NCBI RefSeq assembly: GCF_030407455.1
Contig: NZ_JASDDJ010000006.1
Location: 24,262-88,261, forward strand
From: Psychrobacter sp. 5A.1
GTDB lineage: Bacteria > Pseudomonadota > Gammaproteobacteria > Pseudomonadales > Moraxellaceae
Length of the DNA stretch: 64,000 bases
Reading direction: 5' to 3'
The position numbers and the translations under genes were made by a program. A model generated the notes under the pieces. The model searched no databases. It was not told where the DNA came from and saw only the letters and a list, made by a program, of their open reading frames with translations. Numbering within the stretch: position 1 is the first letter of the stretch; each line of letters opens with the position of its first letter. Shown piece by piece: positions 28,942 to 37,123 of the stretch.

Positions 28942-30288
28942 CTAGTTCAAAATACCAAAAGCGACCAACGCATCCGCCACACGTTTGAAACCAACCATAT
29001 TGGCACCAGCCATATAATCGATATATCCATTGTCAGTTTGACCATATTGTTCTGAAGCATTCGCAGCACTGTCATGGATATCTTTCATAATACCTTTTAG
29101 ACGCTCATCGACTTGCTCGAAGGTTTGATATTGACGGACAGAGTTTTGCGACATTTCAAGCGCAGACACTGCCACGCCGCCAGCATTGGCCGCTTTACCA
29201 GGGGCATAATGGACTCGGTGTAAACGGATATAATCAATCGCTTCCGCAGTGAGCGGCATATTCGCGCCTTCGACCACATACTTCACACCATTTTCGACGA
29301 ACAGTTTGGCATCAGCTTCATTGACTTCGTTTTGAGTGGCACATGGAATCGCAATATCAGCCTTAAACTGCCACGGTTTTTGTTTGGCAAGCCATTGACC
29401 ACCATAAACATCGACATACTCTGCCAATGGCTTATTTTGCTGTTTTTGTTTTTTGAGCCAATCGATTTTTTCTTGATTAAGGCCTTTTTCATCATACAAC
29501 GTCCCTTGTGAATCAGAGACAGTTAGGACCATACCGCCAAGCGCGTTCACTTTTTCGGCAGCATGTAATGAGACATTACCTGCCCCTGATATAAGTACCT
29601 TTTTACCTTTGAGCATGTCATTTTGGGCGAGAAGCATATTTTCCAAGAAATAAACCGAACCGTAGCCAGTCGCTTCTGTACGCATCAAGCTGCCACCAAA
29701 GCCCACGCCTTTGCCAGTGATAACCCCTGTTGATTCACGCGTTAAATTCTTATACATCGCAAACATATAGCTAACTTCTCGACCACCGACGCCGATGTCA
29801 CCAGCAGGCACATCCATGTCTTTGCTCACGTAATGATGTAGCTCACGCATAAAGGCATAACAAAAACGGCGAATCTCACTATCTGTTTTACCTTTAGGGT
29901 CGAAATCTGATCCGCCTTTACCGCCGCCAATCGGTAAGCCAGTTAAGGCATTTTTAAAAATTTGCTCAAAGCCTAAGAACTTTAGTACTGACTGATTGAC
30001 GGTAGGATGGAATCTGAGACCGCCTTTATAAGGGCCCAAAGCATTACAGAATTGCACACGCCAGCCACGATTGATCTGTACGACACCTTGATCATCTTCC
30101 CAATTAATACGAAAACCAAATACCCGATCAGGCTCCACCAAACGCTCAAATACTTTCAAAGCACTATATTCAGGATGCGCATCGTATAAAGGTTGAATAG
30201 TAACCGCCACTTCTTTTACTGCTTGAATAAACTCTGGCTGATGCGCATAACGTGCTTCGACTTTTTTGATGGCCTGACTGATACTCAT
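28942..30288 (-). CDS. gdhA: NADP-type glutamate dehydrogenase
   Basis: Interconverts 2-oxoglutarate, ammonia and glutamate. The hexameric 448-residue form has the catalytic-site segment LTGLPIGGGKGGSDFDPKGK, the substrate region YKGGLRFHPTVN and the Rossmann motif ISGAGNVSLHAAE. Its position after the hut operon suggests a metabolic link, since hut produces glutamate and ammonia; it is on the other strand and independently transcribed. Confidence 0.96.
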   Translation of the reverse strand: MSISQAIKKVEARYAHQPEFIQAVKEVAVTIQPLYDAHPEYSALKVFERLVEPDRVFGFRINWEDDQGVVQINRGWRVQFCNALGPYKGGLRFHPTVNQSVLKFLGFEQIFKNALTGLPIGGGKGGSDFDPKGKTDSEIRRFCYAFMRELHHYVSKDMDVPAGDIGVGGREVSYMFAMYKNLTRESTGVITGKGVGFGGSLMRTEATGYGSVYFLENMLLAQNDMLKGKKVLISGAGNVSLHAAEKVNALGGMVLTVSDSQGTLYDEKGLNQEKIDWLKKQKQQNKPLAEYVDVYGGQWLAKQKPWQFKADIAIPCATQNEVNEADAKLFVENGVKYVVEGANMPLTAEAIDYIRLHRVHYAPGKAANAGGVAVSALEMSQNSVRQYQTFEQVDERLKGIMKDIHDSAANASEQYGQTDNGYIDYMAGANMVGFKRVADALVAFGILN

Positions 30289-30673
30289 ATTTTTTCCTTA
30301 GGGTAAAAATGGTGATCGTGCTTATCTGCATCGATGTCACGTCGTATGACAACAAACGAGAGGATTGTGAACACTGATGCAACACTGACATCATCGCTAC
30401 ATACTGGTGTTTGTAGAGATGAATGGGATTAAAAAAGCTGACTGAATTGATATCTGTCTGGCAGATTCAGAGACAAGAATATTTTTTATCTCATAACTAT
30501 ATATCATTATTGAAGCGCATAAGTCTAGTAAATATCAACATCAAGAAAAGTCATAAACGGTTTTTATGAGTATCCTCTAAGCGGCTACTGTTATAGCAGA
30601 TGAAAACACCGATTGATTAGAACACGTCCTCCACCCAATCAACAGTCACCTAAATGGGCTAAAAATGGCACTA
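30289..30673. other. gdhA upstream region with a truncated A repeat
   Basis: Contains the expected gdhA promoter region. From 30620 to 30671 there is a truncated old A copy (GAACACGTCCTCC, then CACCTAAATGGGCTAAAAATGG) whose interior is interrupted by the next, fresher A copy. No gene was seen. Confidence 0.55.
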
Positions 30674-30843
30674 GGGCGTGTCCTCAATTCAAACGAGTGT
30701 CCTCTAAATGGGCTAAAAACAGCTAAATTTTGCCAAACATCGTCAAATAGTTGGTCAATATCTCGATATTATCTGCACTATCTTCCTCGTTTGACGGCAA
30801 TTTATCTCATTTTTATCACCATTTTTAAAATGAGGACACGCCC
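30674..30843 (-). mobile_element. Repeat family A copy (170 bp, inverted, well preserved)
   Basis: GGGCGTGTCCTCAATTC ... AAAATGAGGACACGCCC between TA dinucleotides. It is nearly the reverse complement of the copy at 6219. It is inserted next to or inside an older A fragment (30620-30671). Confidence 0.9.
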
Positions 30844-30934
30844 TAATGACTCATCCTTATTCTGTTTTTCATGCGTCGATACATTAGATATCGATAGGCA
30901 TTTGTGTTTTTATCCCTATAAAATGGAGACAAAA

Positions 30935-30949
30935 GGTCAATATTTGACC
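30935..30949. promoter_or_regulatory. Perfect palindrome GGTCAATATTTGACC
   Basis: A 15-bp dyad (six-base arms, TAT centre) in an otherwise empty region, followed by a weak hairpin with a T-run (30961-30983). It could be an operator, but no regulator or regulated gene is adjacent. Confidence 0.35.
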
Positions 30950-31068
30950 ATAAACGGTATAAAAACCTAATAATTTGGGTTTTTATTTGAACTAATGTAT
31001 ATCAATATTAATAGTAAGGCTTTATAATACCCCTCTTAAAACGAGAATATTTTTGGCTAACGCTATTA

Positions 31069-31238
31069 GGCCGTGTCCTCATTTTGAAAATGGTGATAAG
31101 AATGTGATAAATGGTAACCAAACCAGGAAAGTAGTACAGATAATATCAGGATATTAGCAAGCTACTTGACGCAGTTTGGCAAAAATTTAGCCATTTTTAG
31201 TCCCTTTAGAGGTGACAGCTCAGATTGAGAACATGCCC
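31069..31238 (+). mobile_element. Repeat family A copy (170 bp)
   Basis: GGCCGTGTCCTCATTTTG ... TTGAGAACATGCCC with TA on both sides. It ends 48 bp before the first gene of the Roadblock cluster, so the cluster promoter must lie within or upstream of it. Confidence 0.88.
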
Positions 31239-31286
31239 TAGATTAGCCCATAAATAAAAACCAACAAACAGTACAGAGAAAGCGAT

Positions 31287-31649
31287 ATGCGTACAAACTC
31301 ATTCCAGCAAATATTGGAAGACTTAAACAGCTCATCAGCAGATGTTGAAGCATCCGCCCTAATCTCTAACGATGGTCTTATGATAGCCTCAGCGCTACCA
31401 ACCGGCGTTGATGAAGACCGTGTTGGCGCCATGTCAGCAGCGTTATTGTCATTGGGTGACCGTGCAGGTCGTGAATTGGCTCGTGGTAGTATTGATCGCA
31501 TCATGATTCAAGGCGAAAAAGGCTATGTTATTATGACCTCATCAGGTGATGAAGCTGTACTCACCATTATGGCAAAACCGAATGCCAAGCTTGGTTTGAT
31601 ATTCTTAGATATTAAGCGCGCTTCAGAAGCCCTTGCAAAGCTCATTTAA
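31287..31649 (+). CDS. Roadblock/LC7 domain protein
   Basis: A 120-residue single-domain protein. The Roadblock/LC7 pattern is clear: SALISNDGLMIASALP, then a helix MSAALLSLGDRAGRELARG, and the beta segment IMIQGEKGYVIMTSSGDEAVLTIM. Bacterial members, such as MglB, bind or activate small Ras-like GTPases or act as dimeric scaffolds. No GTPase gene is visible nearby. First gene of a five-gene same-strand cluster; AGAGAAAG precedes its ATG. Confidence 0.9.
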   Translation: MRTNSFQQILEDLNSSSADVEASALISNDGLMIASALPTGVDEDRVGAMSAALLSLGDRAGRELARGSIDRIMIQGEKGYVIMTSSGDEAVLTIMAKPNAKLGLIFLDIKRASEALAKLI

Positions 31650-31747
31650 TTGGCGGCGGCTTATCGGATTTAGTTTTTTCTTGACAAGCACCATATCTAC
31701 CCGCTTGTTACTCATTATAAATATAACAACCAACGAAGGAGATGACC

Positions 31748-32242
31748 ATGGGTTCTCCAATCCCTGATGCACACAAGCCTGATATGCCTGCTGAGCAAAT
31801 CATCCTGACGTATCATGATGGCACGTCGCGGACTGTCTATGATACTGGTATAGAACGTCCCTATCCAGATGGTAAACTGATTGTCTCACGTACCGATCTG
31901 GACGGCATTCTTACGCACGTCAATGATGCCTTTGTCGAAATCAGTGGCTATCATGTGGACGATCTGATTGGCCAGCAGCACTACATTTTGCGTCATCCCG
32001 ATATGCCAAAAGCCGCCTATAAAGACTTATGGGATACCGCTGAGTCTGGAAAAAAATGGCATGGCTATGTCAAAAACTTATGCAAAGATGGCAGTCATTA
32101 TTGGGTCTATGCCACTGTCGTGCCCAATATCCGTCGCGGCGAAACCGTCGGCTATACCTCGGTAAGACGCAAGCCATCACGCAGCAAAATTGAAGCGGCA
32201 ATGGCTCAGTATGCCCAAATGAAACAAAATGAGGAAGGCTGA
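31748..32242 (+). CDS. Single PAS-domain protein (Aer-like)
   Basis: About 164 residues, almost all one PAS domain. The motif set SRTDLDGILTHVNDAFVEIS ... HYILRHPDMPKAAYKDLW ... GKKWHGYVKNLCKDGSHYWV closely resembles the PAS domain of the aerotaxis receptor Aer, which binds FAD. There is no signalling output domain. The start is ATG 31748 with AAGGAG at a normal distance; ATG 31742 is too close to it. The next gene starts 3 bp after its stop, so the two proteins are probably made together. Confidence 0.88.
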   Translation: MGSPIPDAHKPDMPAEQIILTYHDGTSRTVYDTGIERPYPDGKLIVSRTDLDGILTHVNDAFVEISGYHVDDLIGQQHYILRHPDMPKAAYKDLWDTAESGKKWHGYVKNLCKDGSHYWVYATVVPNIRRGETVGYTSVRRKPSRSKIEAAMAQYAQMKQNEEG

Positions 32243-32245
32243 ATC

Positions 32246-32995
32246 ATGACGACACACAATATGTTAATCGCTCCTGATTTTTCGCCTGAGCGCTTTGCTG
32301 GCTGGCACATGTTCAATACGTTGATTCAAAAACGTGCCAACCTAAACATGCATCTCAATATCCCTGCATCCCATGCTGAGCAAGAACAGGTCATTAATGC
32401 AGGTGACATTCAGGTCATTTACGCCAACCCTTTTGATGCAGCCACCCTCATCCGTGAGCAAGGCTACCGAGCCGTCGCTCGTCCTATCGGCAAGTCTGAT
32501 GAGATGGTCATTGCGGCAGCAGCCAATAGCGATATCACTCGTTTAGAAGACATTCATGCTGGTGCGACTGTCGCCATGGCAGACAACCGAGATGTCAAAC
32601 TGATTGGCTTACGTTTGCTAGAAGCTGTCGATATAGAAGAGTCTGATCTCACATGGGATGTGACCGAGACCTATCAAGCGGCGGCCCGTAAAGTCATCAA
32701 AGGTGATGCCCAAGCCGCGTTTTTCTTAGCAGAGATCTTCCACAGTTTCTCACGCTTGACCAAAACTCAGCTATCGGTGCTTATCGAAAGTGACTTGGCC
32801 GATATCAGCCATGTACTTCTTATCAAAGAAGGCTTCCCTGATGCGAAAATCTTTATGGATGCCATTCTCAATTTGCATAACGATGACGATGGCAAAGAAG
32901 CCTTGGCTGAGCTTGGTATGCCTCAAGGATTTGAGGCTATGAATGAAGAAGATGCTGAATTTATGATTGATTTGATGCAGACGTTATTAGACTAA
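32246..32995 (+). CDS. Cytosolic PhnD-like substrate-binding-fold protein
   Basis: A 249-residue protein with the layout of a phosphonate/phosphate-type binding protein (MLIAPDFSPERFAGWHMFN, VIYANPFDAATLIREQGYRAVARP, a hinge GDAQAAFFLAEIF) but no signal peptide or lipobox. It therefore probably stays in the cytosol as a ligand sensor rather than feeding a transporter. It is translationally close-coupled to the PAS gene (3 bp). Fold assignment is by pattern and is less certain than for the neighbours. Confidence 0.7.
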   Translation: MTTHNMLIAPDFSPERFAGWHMFNTLIQKRANLNMHLNIPASHAEQEQVINAGDIQVIYANPFDAATLIREQGYRAVARPIGKSDEMVIAAAANSDITRLEDIHAGATVAMADNRDVKLIGLRLLEAVDIEESDLTWDVTETYQAAARKVIKGDAQAAFFLAEIFHSFSRLTKTQLSVLIESDLADISHVLLIKEGFPDAKIFMDAILNLHNDDDGKEALAELGMPQGFEAMNEEDAEFMIDLMQTLLD

Positions 32996-33030
32996 TTATT
33001 AGTCTATATGTTGCATCATTTTGCTTATTG

Positions 33031-33073
33031 AAGTCATAGCCTATTGAGGCTCGCTCGATAGGGACTATGACTT
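33031..33073 (+). other. Intercistronic stem-loop before the fourth cluster gene
   Basis: AAGTCATAG (33031-33039) pairs with CTATGACTT (33065-33073), extended by CCTAT/ATAGG inside. The ribosome binding site of the next gene (GAAGG, about 33075-33079) follows at once and there is no T-tract, so translational control or RNA processing is more likely than termination. Confidence 0.6.
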
Positions 33074-33086
33074 AGAAGGTACTATT

Positions 33087-33704
33087 ATGTCTGATTCAGA
33101 GCTTATCAAAGAAAACGAGAGAGTCGCACACCGAGTCTTTCGCTTTTACTCGCGTAAAGTATTTTTGGCACCCAACAACCGTCATTTTCATGAGCTGCGC
33201 ATCAATGCAGCATTACTACTTCCTGAAAAAGAACCGCTACAAGGTGCTGTTGCAGACTTTTTTTATGGCTGTTGGTTTGATATTCCTTACGATGTAAATA
33301 ACCTATTTACCCGTATCAAGGACCGTTTGTACCCTCATATCCAGCAAGGGTTTCTCGATTGTATTAGCAAAAAAAGATATGTTCAGCGCAATAGTATGCT
33401 GGCAACTCGCTGGAGCGTGCTTATATCGCCCTCTCTCAATGAGCAAAATCAGCGGTTGCGTATCAGCAGCGATGATGCCAAAGAAATCGCTAAAGACATC
33501 ACGGCTGAGCTAATGCAAGCGCGTGATGACAAAGATTGGGGAACGATTGAGCAAATCGAAAATGAGTTTTTTTCGCACTGTATTGCGCGTCATGATCGAC
33601 TTGCCTTCTCTTTAGTATGGTTTCGCTTGGGCAAAAGTGACTGGCAATTCGATGAGCGTTGGAACAACTGTCAACAACATCTTGATCAGACCGTCAAGAC
33701 CTAA
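33087..33704 (+). CDS. Hypothetical protein of the Roadblock cluster (205 aa)
   Basis: Not recognised. It is predicted soluble, rich in aromatic and charged residues, with no signal peptide or membrane helix (segments VFRFYSRKVFLAPNNRHFHE, DFFYGCWFDIPYDVNNLF, LAFSLVWFRLGKSDWQF). Probably helical. The third and fourth genes are separated by 91 bp containing a strong stem-loop. Clustering and codon use like its neighbours support a real gene. Confidence 0.75.
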   Translation: MSDSELIKENERVAHRVFRFYSRKVFLAPNNRHFHELRINAALLLPEKEPLQGAVADFFYGCWFDIPYDVNNLFTRIKDRLYPHIQQGFLDCISKKRYVQRNSMLATRWSVLISPSLNEQNQRLRISSDDAKEIAKDITAELMQARDDKDWGTIEQIENEFFSHCIARHDRLAFSLVWFRLGKSDWQFDERWNNCQQHLDQTVKT

Positions 33705-33733
33705 TTTATCGCCCATTTCTCACTTTCATCACA

Positions 33734-34360
33734 ATGGTAGCCGCTATGTCCTCTTACTTGAATGCTGATAAAACCTATCTCACCCTCACGCCAGCTGGTG
33801 TTTTTGAGGCGTTTTCACAAAACGAACCCACTGATAAGCAACAGGCACTACAGGATTTGTTGGCTTATGGGCAGACACTCCTCGCTGCTGATTGGCTACA
33901 GCGCTATTCTGATGAATGGCTACAAAGCTTTATAGAACACGGTTGGATTGAAAAACTGTCTCTGTTTTTGCCAGCACCCAATTTGCCATTAGATCAGTTT
34001 TTGCCCTATGTGGTGGCGAGCTTATCTGGCAAACGCCGTGCTGCTATCGGTTCGGATGAAGGGTTTTGTTTGGCGCGGATTGGCTATAGTCAAGAAGAAG
34101 CGGATATGCTCAGTGTCGCGGCCGCTGACTTTTCGGGTTTTATGATACGCCAAAAGCAACGCGGCTGGGCAGTAGAAAGCCAAGCAATCTCGTTCTTTCA
34201 GCAAGTCGACTTACTCATTCCTGAGACCAGCTTTGTGTTTTTATGGATTGATGGTTCAGGCTATGTACTTATCATCGATGGAGAGCCTTTGACCAACAGT
34301 CGTGCCTTTGTAGAGCTGGTATGGGCGCTCAAAACATCTGGCTTAAGATTTCTGAATTGA
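33734..34360 (+). CDS. Hypothetical protein, possible divergent Roadblock-like C-terminus
   Basis: 208 residues, soluble. The N-terminal half is helical and unrecognised. The C-terminal half (about 95-208) has the order of a Roadblock/LC7 fold: AAIGSDEGFCLARIGYS, helix EADMLSVAAADFSGFMIRQK, then strands FVFLWIDGSGYVLIIDG and a final helix. This resemblance is an inference from pattern alone. Either ATG 33734 or ATG 33746 could be the start; neither has a strong Shine-Dalgarno. Last gene of the cluster. Confidence 0.7.
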   Translation: MVAAMSSYLNADKTYLTLTPAGVFEAFSQNEPTDKQQALQDLLAYGQTLLAADWLQRYSDEWLQSFIEHGWIEKLSLFLPAPNLPLDQFLPYVVASLSGKRRAAIGSDEGFCLARIGYSQEEADMLSVAAADFSGFMIRQKQRGWAVESQAISFFQQVDLLIPETSFVFLWIDGSGYVLIIDGEPLTNSRAFVELVWALKTSGLRFLN

Positions 34361-34810
34361 TTCAGCCGAATCAGTTGATAGAGTGCTAAATACTATTCTT
34401 CCACACTACCCTTTCACGTTACCCTTCCGCATTGTCATGATCGGCAGTGCGATTGTATGAATCCAAGCGCACTGCTCTTACGCATCCTATAGTCAAAGAA
34501 GTCTAAAACGGATACAAGGCAGCCGACTGCAGATTGTGCATCCTTTCTGTCACCTACTGACGCTTGCTGATTTTGCGCAGCAATCACAATGCCTCCATAA
34601 TTAACAACAACTTGCCAAGTTTTCGGTCATACTCCCCTTACGCATGAAAACCTTTTTCTTGCCGTGTTTAAATCTCTACACATTCCAGCGTTTACACAAG
34701 ACCATTTTATAAAACCTCCAAGATTTAAACCATCTCCTCCAACGTCATACCTTACTGAAATGGCAACCTCTGCCAAACTTTGCATTCTTGCTTATTTTTT
34801 AGGACAGTTT
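34361..34810 (+). other. Intergenic region with a hairpin and a family C fragment
   Basis: A stem GCAGTGCG (34444-34451) / CGCACTGC (34468-34475) followed by TCTT may end the Roadblock cluster. Positions 34488-34541 match repeat family C (GATACAAGGCAGCCGACTGC). The GTG-initiated extension of the next gene falls here, but nothing supports its translation. Confidence 0.55.
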
Positions 34811-35491
34811 ATGACTTCGCTGACCACTGTGCGCGTGCGTTATCAAACGATTGAAATTGGCAATACCGACATCCATATTTGCACCTTACGTGACAACCAA
34901 CAATTTAGCGACCCTGATGATGAGGCATTGAATCTGGGTATTTGCTCTGCTTCTTGGCCGATGTTTGGGGTAATATGGCCGTCAAGCTTGGTACTGGCTA
35001 ACCACATGCTCGATTACAATATTGCAGGCAAACGTATTTTGGAAGTGGGCTGCGGCATGGCACTATCCAGTCTGCTGCTCAACCATAGACATGCGGACAT
35101 CACAGCGACCGACTATCATCCGACCGTTGAGTATTTCCTTGATAAAAATACCACGCTAAATAATAATAAAGAGATCAATTTTGAGCGTTTAGACTGGGCA
35201 GAAGACAATAGCCATCTGGGTAAGTTTGATATGATTATCGGCAGTGATTTGCTCTATGAAGATCAACACATTGATATCTTGGCTGAGTTTATAGTGCGTC
35301 ATGCTATGCCCGCATGTGAGGTCATCGTGGTCGACCCTGGTCGCGGTCGCAAAAACAAACTGACCAATAAGATGACTGAGTTTGGTTTTAGTAGTACGCA
35401 CATTAAGCCTGAGAATACCGCTTATCTAGATTTGCCTTTTAAGGGCCATATCTTGACGTTTTCTCGGGATAAAATGGGCCAAAACGAATAA
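34811..35491 (+). CDS. SAM-dependent methyltransferase (class I fold)
   Basis: About 226 residues. The SAM-binding motif is ILEVGCGMALSSLLLN, followed by an acidic motif II (ITATDYHP) and DMIIGSDLLYED, typical of the METTL/Nnt1-like group that methylates proteins or small molecules. The start is ATG 34811 with AGGA at the proper distance; a longer frame from GTG 34664 has no site. Substrate unknown. It is convergent with the GNAT gene. Confidence 0.85.
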   Translation: MTSLTTVRVRYQTIEIGNTDIHICTLRDNQQFSDPDDEALNLGICSASWPMFGVIWPSSLVLANHMLDYNIAGKRILEVGCGMALSSLLLNHRHADITATDYHPTVEYFLDKNTTLNNNKEINFERLDWAEDNSHLGKFDMIIGSDLLYEDQHIDILAEFIVRHAMPACEVIVVDPGRGRKNKLTNKMTEFGFSSTHIKPENTAYLDLPFKGHILTFSRDKMGQNE

Positions 35492-35539
35492 AAGAGACAG
35501 AGCAGCTTTATAGTGTATTCCCTATATCCCTTGTCACTG

Positions 35540-36097
35540 CTAAATAATATCTTGCCACTGTTGACGGGTAATCTTGTACAGCACATGCTCAGCAAGCGGA
35601 TGAGTCGCATTGAGCGCAGGATGATAGAAGTTATCTTGCGTATCAATCATACCAATACGCTGCATAATCAGTTGCGAACGTTTATTAATGACCGCCGTAA
35701 ATGACACCACTTCCTCAAGCCCCAACTCAGTAAAGGCAAAATCCAAAGACGCACGAGCGGCTTCCGTGGCATACCTTTGCCCCCAATAGTCACTATGTAA
35801 CCGCCAAGCAATCTCGACCGCAGGGGCAAATGACATGTCCGTATGCGTGTCATTCAAGCCAACAAAGCCGATAAAATGACCGCTATTTTCTTCACGATCT
35901 TTTAGGCCAATCGCCCAAAGCCCCCAGCCGTTATCCTGAATAAGCTGTTGGCATTTATTGGCGATGATATCGCTTACTTTAGTGGTTAATAGCTTAGGAA
36001 AGTACCGCATAACTTCTGGGTTAGCATTGATCTCAGCAAAGCTCGCAAAGTCACTTGATTGCCACTGCCTCAGGTATAGACGTTCTGTTTCTATCAT
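35540..36097 (-). CDS. GNAT N-acetyltransferase (RimJ/RimL type)
   Basis: 185 residues. N-terminus ERLYLRQWQSSDFASFAEIN is typical of the RimJ/RimL group; the acetyl-CoA binding region is IAWRLHSDYWGQRYATEAAR, with FTAVINKRSQLIMQRIGM near the C-terminus. It probably acetylates a protein N-terminus or a small molecule; the target is not visible. It ends 23 bp before family B copy 2. Confidence 0.9.
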   Translation of the reverse strand: MIETERLYLRQWQSSDFASFAEINANPEVMRYFPKLLTTKVSDIIANKCQQLIQDNGWGLWAIGLKDREENSGHFIGFVGLNDTHTDMSFAPAVEIAWRLHSDYWGQRYATEAARASLDFAFTELGLEEVVSFTAVINKRSQLIMQRIGMIDTQDNFYHPALNATHPLAEHVLYKITRQQWQDII

Positions 36098-36120
36098 GTT
36101 CTACTGGCCCTACTAGTATA

Positions 36121-36385
36121 GGGTCTGTTGAACATTCAAATGTGGTGCTGGCAGTCACTATTTTTTAGACAATATGCAGTGAAATTTTTGACGCCTAGTC
36201 ATTCTAGGTTAAACAATTTCGCCATATATTGGCAGAAAATAGTACTGCCCTGAAAGGCTGATGCTAAAATCACCCCAAACGTTGTTGCAATCCTAGTTAA
36301 GGTCTCGACATTATCGTCGGCTTGCGCCTAATTTGGTGCAATTTTAGCAATCAGCAGCCCTAATATTTGAATGTTCAACAGACCC
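36121..36385 (-). mobile_element. Repeat family B copy 2 (MITE-like, 265 bp, inverted)
   Basis: Same ends and length as 5931-6195, opposite orientation, with TA at 36119-36120 and 36386-36387. By eye its reverse complement matches copy 1 throughout. It lies between the GNAT gene start and the nitroreductase stop. Confidence 0.9.
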
Positions 36386-36466
36386 TAGTGTCGTGTGTCC
36401 ATTTTATTCAAGATCGACCATATCATTTCATGAGGCTGTCGTGATAGCTTAAGCTTTTTTGATAGC

Positions 36467-37123
36467 TCAAGCTTTTGTAATAATGGTCTCTTCATCAAAG
36501 CGCGATTTAGTTAGTTCAGCATTAAAGTCGTCTTCACTACGGTAGCCAAGCGCAACCATGGCAACGGCTGTATAGCCTTTACGACGCAAATCAAACTCTT
36601 CATCAAGTGCTTTTAAATCCGCCCCTTCCATCGGTACAGCATCGATACCTAAAGTCGCTGCACCTAGTAGCAGAGCGCCCATATTGAGATATAGCTGCTC
36701 TATCAACCAATGTGGCTCGTCTTTTTGCTCATAACGACGCATGTCCAAAAACATCTTGCGGACTTGATGCATTTGCTCTTTAAATTGTGGTTCCGCAAAA
36801 CGGCCGTCAGCATCTTCTTTCTCTAGTATGGCATCTAAAAATGCATCATCAGCATAGACACGACTACAGAATACGATGACATGTGAAGCATTTTTTACCT
36901 TTGCCGTATTAAATCCATACATGCCATCCGTGCCTTTAGCGATTCGAGCTTTACCAGCCTCATCATCAGCAATGACAAAATGCCAAGGCTGAATATTGGT
37001 GCTCGAAGGACTGAGGCGCAAGATATCTTTTAAACTTTGAAAATCTTCTGCTGAGATTTTTTTATCAGTATCAAATACTTTGGTGCTATAACGCCAGTTC
37101 ATTGCTTCGGTGATATTTTTCAT
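36467..37123 (-). CDS. nfsB: Oxygen-insensitive NAD(P)H nitroreductase (NfsB type)
   Basis: FMN-dependent nitroreductase/dihydropteridine-reductase family, 218 residues. Typical segments: AMNWRYSTKVFDTDKKIS, LRLSPSSTNIQPWHFVI (FMN phosphate and ring contacts) and a C-terminal VAMVALGYRSEDDF. Reduces nitroaromatics and quinones. It is monocistronic and divergent from the FrnE-like gene across a 364-bp gap. Confidence 0.9.
   Translation of the reverse strand: MKNITEAMNWRYSTKVFDTDKKISAEDFQSLKDILRLSPSSTNIQPWHFVIADDEAGKARIAKGTDGMYGFNTAKVKNASHVIVFCSRVYADDAFLDAILEKEDADGRFAEPQFKEQMHQVRKMFLDMRRYEQKDEPHWLIEQLYLNMGALLLGAATLGIDAVPMEGADLKALDEEFDLRRKGYTAVAMVALGYRSEDDFNAELTKSRFDEETIITKA

Noticed and set aside
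30665..30970. 101-codon frame through the family A repeat
   Set aside because: Similar frames occur in other A copies (e.g. near 330 and 6200) and follow the repeat, not a gene; no ribosome binding site.
34664..34810. Upstream extension of the methyltransferase from GTG 34664
   Set aside because: No ribosome binding site; the residues are unlike the family N-terminus, while ATG 34811 has a good AGGA site.
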